Origin: Metridium senile
Lineage: Eukaryota; Cnidaria; Anthozoa; Actiniaria; Metridiidae
Assembly (NCBI GenBank): GCA_949775045.1
Contig: OX459110.1
Span: forward strand, 10,549,741 to 10,613,740
Direction of reading: 5' to 3'
DNA: 64,000 nucleotides
Below are positions 59,266-64,000 of this stretch, in pieces. A model generated the notes under the pieces. It was not told the origin of the DNA, did no database searches, and was given only the letters and a program-made list of their open reading frames with translations. Every line of letters begins with the position of its first letter. Position 1 is the first letter of the stretch. The position numbers were made by a program, and so were the translations under genes.

Positions 59266-59495
59266 AGGCCCGGGCAAACGGTTTCAACATTTGCTCAGTC
59301 CAACATCCGTTCGATTTTGTTGAATGGCAATGTTTAATTTAAACGCTTTTAAACTTTTTCAACATCAATTCAACATCGATTCAACACGTTTCAACAATGT
59401 TAAAAGAGTTTAAAAGCGTTTAAACATTGCCATTAACAAATTAAAATCGAACGGATGTTGAAGCAAATATGTTGAAACCGTTTGCCCGGGCCCTT
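59266..59495. mobile_element. Foldback MITE, family A, full-length copy
   Basis: GGCCCGGGCAAACGGTTTCA at the left and TGAAACCGTTTGCCCGGGCC-type end at the right (TTGAAACCGTTTGCCCGGGC). Inside are nested arms AATGTTTAATTTAAACGC and AAAGCGTTTAAACATTG. Flanks TTA/TTA. Confidence 0.9.
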
Positions 59496-59499
59496 AGGA

Positions 59500-62400
59500 C
59501 AGGTATACAAGATGTTTTAATTGTTGCGCGCAACTTCACCGAATTGCTAAGTGAGAGCGCAAACAGGCCAGCTTGATTAGTTTTGGTTTTCAACGAAGCT
59601 CTTTCCGTCTGTAATTAAACCTTCGATGTACTGCTTGGCAACGGAACGATATTATCTGGAATGTATATACTTAAACGCCAATCGATGTAATAGGTATTGG
59701 TGTAAGTTAGGTCAATATATGTGAAGACTATGTACTGTCTTAAACAAGGCCTTGTTTAAATCGGCAAAGCCTTGAATTAACAAATAAAGGGCTTTTTGGT
59801 GATGGCACTTTTTAAAAGCATTGCAACAATATGAGATTATTCTATGGAAGAATTGCTATTTTACATTTCAATTCAGTGATTAAATTGTAATGACTAAACT
59901 GTTTAAAGTGATGACAAGTCAGTGAAAACAAAACTATAAACAATTCGAGATGAAACAAAAAAACGTTTCCAGTTCATGGTTCTCTTTTCATGTCATTTCA
60001 CTAAATGAAACGTTTTCTTTTTCTGAATAAATTGAACGATTTAAATATAGCTTTGGTTGTTTTTCACAGGCCTTTTGTCGCAGATAAGATATTTCCAGTC
60101 GTAGCAACGAGCACAGTTACACTGTTATTATCGCCTGTTTTGAGTACGTCATTAGCTATAGTCTTTCCTTTAAACGATATTCAAAAAACTACAAAAATAT
60201 TACCTGCATCTGACTCAAAAAAGTGAGAATTTCTGAAACTGATATCCATGAAACATATGTGATATAAAGCTAGTATCCCATATTTGTTACAATAAAAATT
60301 TTGGAGGCCGTTATATTTCTAATTTGTTTTTTAAATATTTCAATTCGAAAAAGTAGACTTTTTGTCGATTTATATTTTTTAATTTTTACTCGCATGCTTA
60401 GATTAAAATTCAAAATAAGAAGCTCTTGTACAATGAGGGATTCAAGTTTACCTTTTCAAGTACTGCTGTATGCGTAATCAAATTTTTCCAAGGGAATTCT
60501 GATGTTACAAAAAAAATGTTTTAGGTGAATTTTGCCCAATTAACGCACGCAAATAATTATTGTTGCGATTTTTCTAATTTAGAACAATTCCATTTGATAA
60601 ATGCTGCCGACGTAATCAGAGAATATTTGTTAAATTGCAGGTAGTTCAAATTTCTATGTGAATCGCTTCATAGAACCGGCTACCATCTCGAAGAGAAACC
60701 TGCCACGTCACTAGCATACAAGACACGTGTAGCATTGAGTGCGTGTCAAAAACGTGAATTCACTTCGCAAGAACAGTGCTAGTTCTACAACATAATGGAG
60801 TAATTTACTAAGGACATCATTTGGAATATTATTAAGGACATCTAGGCTTGCAACTGTAGGTAAATAAGCTTTATTTCTCAGTGCACTTGGCTGTTGAAAT
60901 GTTGATATCGAGGTCATGAAATATTGTGGTGTAACAGTGAGCAGTTTGTGATTGTCGTCAAGATAATTGAAAACAATGATCTATAGTCTACTCGAATTGA
61001 TATTATGATTCTTGTATCGCGCAATGAATCAACCGTAAAACTAAACGCCGTACAACTAGCCTCACTAATTCTTTAATTATTCTTTTCTATCTTTTTTAAA
61101 AAATGATTCAATATCCAGCGGCAAAATGTAGCCTGTATTATGGCATGGTTACACGCTTGCATGAAATGTGAATATCTGAAATCAAACAATCTCATTTGCA
61201 AGCAGAAATTCACTTTATACGTATTTCAATATCAATTCTAAAATCTCTGCTATTCAAGTGCAAAGTGGAATGAATTGAACCAAACACTAACGACAATTAA
61301 TAAACTAAGCAGTGCATCCACATTTCTCTTGATATATTTTCTATTAATTTAGTATAATACTGTATATATGTAAATATATTCCGTGCTGCCTAAACTGGTA
61401 GGGCGTTTGAAATCAGCGATCACCCATTGCTATCAGATTCAAGCGCCAAAAAAAAATATTGCAATTGAGTCAAAAAAATCGAATCAATCTAATATGTGAG
61501 TTCACGTTTTTTGAAGTCGGATATGCTTCAGTTATATAACCATTTGTGTTAGGACCAACAGCCTTTTTACACCAATATTTTACTATATATATATAGATGC
61601 ATGTTATCAAAATCTTGAAAAGTCCTTATAATGATCACGAATCACGAGCACTGTTTCCGTCAACGTGATCAAGAAGCGAGTTTCATAACAGAGTCGACAT
61701 GCGACTCGCGGTACTTTTAAAACAGCCAATAGCATTCAAGCAAAAAAAAGCGATCATGTTCTATAGGCTAAGTTGGTTGACTATTAAAGTCGTTAAAGGA
61801 GATTCCAGTTGCAATAAGTGCTATTTGGATGAGCTGTACATTCGCTACTGAATAACAGCCGGCTTCTCTGAGAAAACTGAATACGGTTGGTCACGACCGG
61901 CTATTTAGCAGGTATTTAAGTTACTGTTCAATATATTTTTGCATTAGTAATTGAAAGTCTTTTTTTTTCTTGTTTTGTATCGTGTGCTATATTGATACAT
62001 ATACAATTTAATATTCTTCCAGAGTTTGTCGTATTGTAAGACTTTACTTAACCTTCAAGCAAATATTTGCTTGGGTAGTACTAGTATATAAATCAAGGCT
62101 TTATTATTAGTAAATCAACGTCGCGGAACTGGAAGTTTGTGAACTCGTTTTCTTCTTGCACGTGCTGTCATTGAAAGTTCTAGCTCAGTAGCCTCTGGGC
62201 AAATAGATATCTCCACTGAATATATTCATTGTCAAGCGGTGCAATAAATAATTATTGAAGTAAAAGCACTGTGATTATAATTCCCATTTTCAATATATGT
62301 ATATGGTAGTCAATGCCATCCCGGGGGAGGGGTGAGGAGGGAGGGGGGGTGGCTGAAAGTATCGGGTACAACCGTCATATCCGTTTAAGGGCAAAAATCA

Positions 62401-62510
62401 GCGATTTGATATCTTTTAAGGTATTTTAAATGGAAATTTAGTATTTTGATAATTCTTGGTATCTGTTACAGGATATCAAAAAGGGAATACCAATGGATTT
62501 TCCTATATGC
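59500..62510. other. Intergenic, 3 kb without recognisable gene
   Basis: AT-rich with scattered short ORFs (for example 60005-60226) lacking family resemblance. A weak tRNA-like fragment at 61386-61450 was not accepted. GGGGGAGGGG words lie at 62324-62350. Confidence 0.4.
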
Positions 62511-62516
62511 ATTCGT

Positions 62517-62660
62517 ATCAAAGATATGCATATTCAGTTCTGCTGCAACCTCAACCTGTTAATCTCGCGCGCTAATCAAAGTCTTAATTTTTTTTTTGTT
62601 ACTTCTCACCTACAATACCATGTATGGTAATGGAATTGTTTTCAAGATTGCAGTACGGTA
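62517..62660. repeat. Dispersed repeat family E, copy 2
   Basis: GTATCAAAGATATGCATATT to TGGTAATGGAATTGTTTTCA, matching 53840-53985 with indels. Confidence 0.8.
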
Positions 62661-62824
62661 TTTCTGCATGATACGTAGCCGCGCTTTCTAAATTGATGTT
62701 TCTACGTGGTGTATCTCTTCGGAGTTGAAAATCGTCCTTGCCACTGCTTCAGTAAAAGGATTTAATTACCCCACAAGCATAGAGCCGAGCTTGAAATTGC
62801 ACGATCAGTTCGCAACAAACGGGT

Positions 62825-63115
62825 GGCATCAGTGCCCTAGAGTTGAGAGCGCTGGCCTTTCACCACTGTGACCTGGGTTCGATTCCCGGCTCGGGCGACA
62901 AGTGAATAGAGTTTGTTTGCAAACAAATGATGTGTTATTCTCTCTCATGCCACAAGGGTTTTTCTCCGGGTTATCCGGTTTTCCTCCCTCCGCAAAAATC
63001 AACATGTGAGCAGAGTTGTGTGTTGTAAATATAGAATGTAGTGGTTGTGAGTGTGAGTGAACCTCACGTAAGAGCCCCGACGGGGAGTGCTGGTTGTAAA
63101 TATACGTTTAACTCT
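62825..63115 (+). mobile_element. tRNA-derived SINE, probably near full length
   Basis: GAGTTGAGAGCGCTGGCC (A-box region) and a perfect B box GGTTCGATTCC (62876-62886) inside CCTGGGTTCGATTCCCGG. The body contains TTTTTCTCCGGGTTATCCGG and TTTTCCTCCCTCCGC, a block shared by many metazoan SINEs. The tail has AGAGCCCCGACGGGGAGTGC and ends in CTCTGTAAAGACACTCTTG. It is too long and mismatched to be a functional tRNA gene. Confidence 0.82.
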
Positions 63116-63215
63116 GTAAAGACACTCTTGTACTGTTTATTTGCTTATTTATATTATTTAATGTTTTGTGCTTGTAGCTTGAGGGTAGAGTTCCAGTCAT
63201 CCTGAACACACTACA

Positions 63216-63275
63216 ATGGCAGTCTACAATATGACCACGGCCTTCAATGGATACGGCGATATAATGGGTGCTGAG
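63216..63275 (+). CDS. Possible coding exon near the right edge, unrecognised
   Basis: An acceptor-like TTTTGTGCTTGTAG ends near 63178. ATG 63216 follows, then 20 codons (MAVYNMTTAFNGYGDIMGAE) and a donor GAG|GTAATA, phase 0. The upstream part of the exon has stops and would be 5' UTR. No next exon is secure; 63342-63502 (EVKYPVVSAIRKGRG) is one possibility. Low confidence. Confidence 0.25.
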
Positions 63276-63618
63276 GTAATAGACTTGATTTAATTTCCTT
63301 GACGTGGAGGAGTTATTGTAATTGCTTCATAATATATTATAAGGTGGAAGTAAAATATCCTGTTGTCAGTGCTATTCGAAAAGGCAGGGGATTGTCTCCC
63401 GGCACAACAGCCAGGTCTCGGCATACTACAGGGTCCACCGCAGTAATTGGTGTAAGCTGTTGCGGTGTCCCTGACAAATTAAAGTCTGTCAAAGATTTTT
63501 AAGCAAGAACTCTAAAAGGACCCTAAAAGGTTCGCACAGGGAATAAGGGTCGCCGATCACTCCAACCACTTGGAAAAAGGGAGTATATCGCCTGGGCCTT
63601 ACACTCATATATTATATA

Positions 63619-63960
63619 GGGGGGGGGGGGGGGGGGCAATAAGGGTTTGCGGTTTTGCGGTTTCTCAAATCTTGCGGTTGCGGTTTTTAGCAAATTTTGG
63701 TGCGATTGTTCGTTTTTTGTCGATTTTTTTGTGCAGTTTTGGGGTTTCCAACACCCCTTACAACCCCCATATAGCAATTGCTTTCGCTTTACTTAATTCT
63801 TATTGTACCGCATTCGTTATCTATTATAGCATATGGAGCTTGGGAGAGCTCTGGGCCTTACACTCTTATATTGCTTTCATTTCGCTTGCTTATTGCGCCG
63901 CATTCGTTATTTATTACAGCATATGGACCTTGAAAGAGAACATGTTTCAATCAGCAAAGC
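63619..63960. repeat. 18 bp poly(G), GCGGTTTT repeats and an 85 bp-period duplication
   Basis: G run 63619-63636. TTTGCGGTTTTGCGGTTT, TTGCGGTTGCGGTTTT follow to 63690. Then GGGCCTTACACTC, CGCATTCGTTAT and AGCATATGGA recur in 63775-63950 (two copies, with GGGCCTTACACTCATATATT at 63595 a further partial one). Confidence 0.8.
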
Positions 63961-64000
63961 ATCTCAGTTAACTGCACGAGCAAACAAAGAGGACAAGAAA

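Noticed and set aside
61386..61450. tRNA-like stretch (CTAAACTGGTAGGGCG ... GATTCAAGCGCC)
   Set aside because: B box is degenerate and arms do not pair; at best an old SINE remnant.

Overview
The window looks like nuclear DNA of an animal, AT-rich (roughly one third G+C by eye), with spliced genes and a very heavy load of small repeats. Both recognisable housekeeping/regulatory genes (a CREB3-like membrane-anchored bZIP factor and a D-type cyclin) are typical metazoan families. The abundance of foldback MITEs, a hAT element and tRNA-derived SINEs, together with the gene content, suggests an early-branching marine invertebrate, perhaps an anthozoan cnidarian. That placement is inference; no marker in the window proves it.

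Layout. 179-4127 (+) holds the 3' half of a CREB3-like gene in seven exons; its introns carry four different MITEs and its 3' UTR has an array of TGGGAA-type motifs. 6246-8193 (+) is a 231-codon open frame of unknown function, split by a 1.25 kb hAT element whose removal with one 5 bp target-site copy restores the frame exactly. 9805-11852 (-) is a two-exon gene that I reconstruct as a Cys-cluster + ubiquitin-like + TerD-domain protein of 323 aa. This is the most unusual coding feature here. From about 12 to 37.4 kb I find no convincing gene: the stretch holds MITEs, minisatellites and many two- or three-copy local tandem duplications with 100-200 bp periods. 37782-41899 (+) is a complete five-exon cyclin D gene (289 aa) with an Rb-binding LxCxE and a C-terminal TP degron. 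From 42 to 64 kb the DNA is again mostly repeats: tandem duplications, two tRNA-like SINEs, a LINE reverse-transcriptase tail next to a 1 kb ATC/CAC microsatellite field, a cluster of copies of one dispersed repeat family, a 169 bp satellite and a 35 bp minisatellite. Three weak candidate first exons are also recorded there.

How parts relate. The CREB3-like factor (ER stress/secretory signalling) and cyclin D (G1/S control) have no evident operational link; their neighbourhood is probably incidental. The Ubl-TerD protein combines a ubiquitin-fold module with a domain best known from bacterial tellurite/phage/stress systems and is the best candidate for undescribed biology. Exon coordinates were derived by hand from GT/AG sites, reading-frame continuity and family resemblance.
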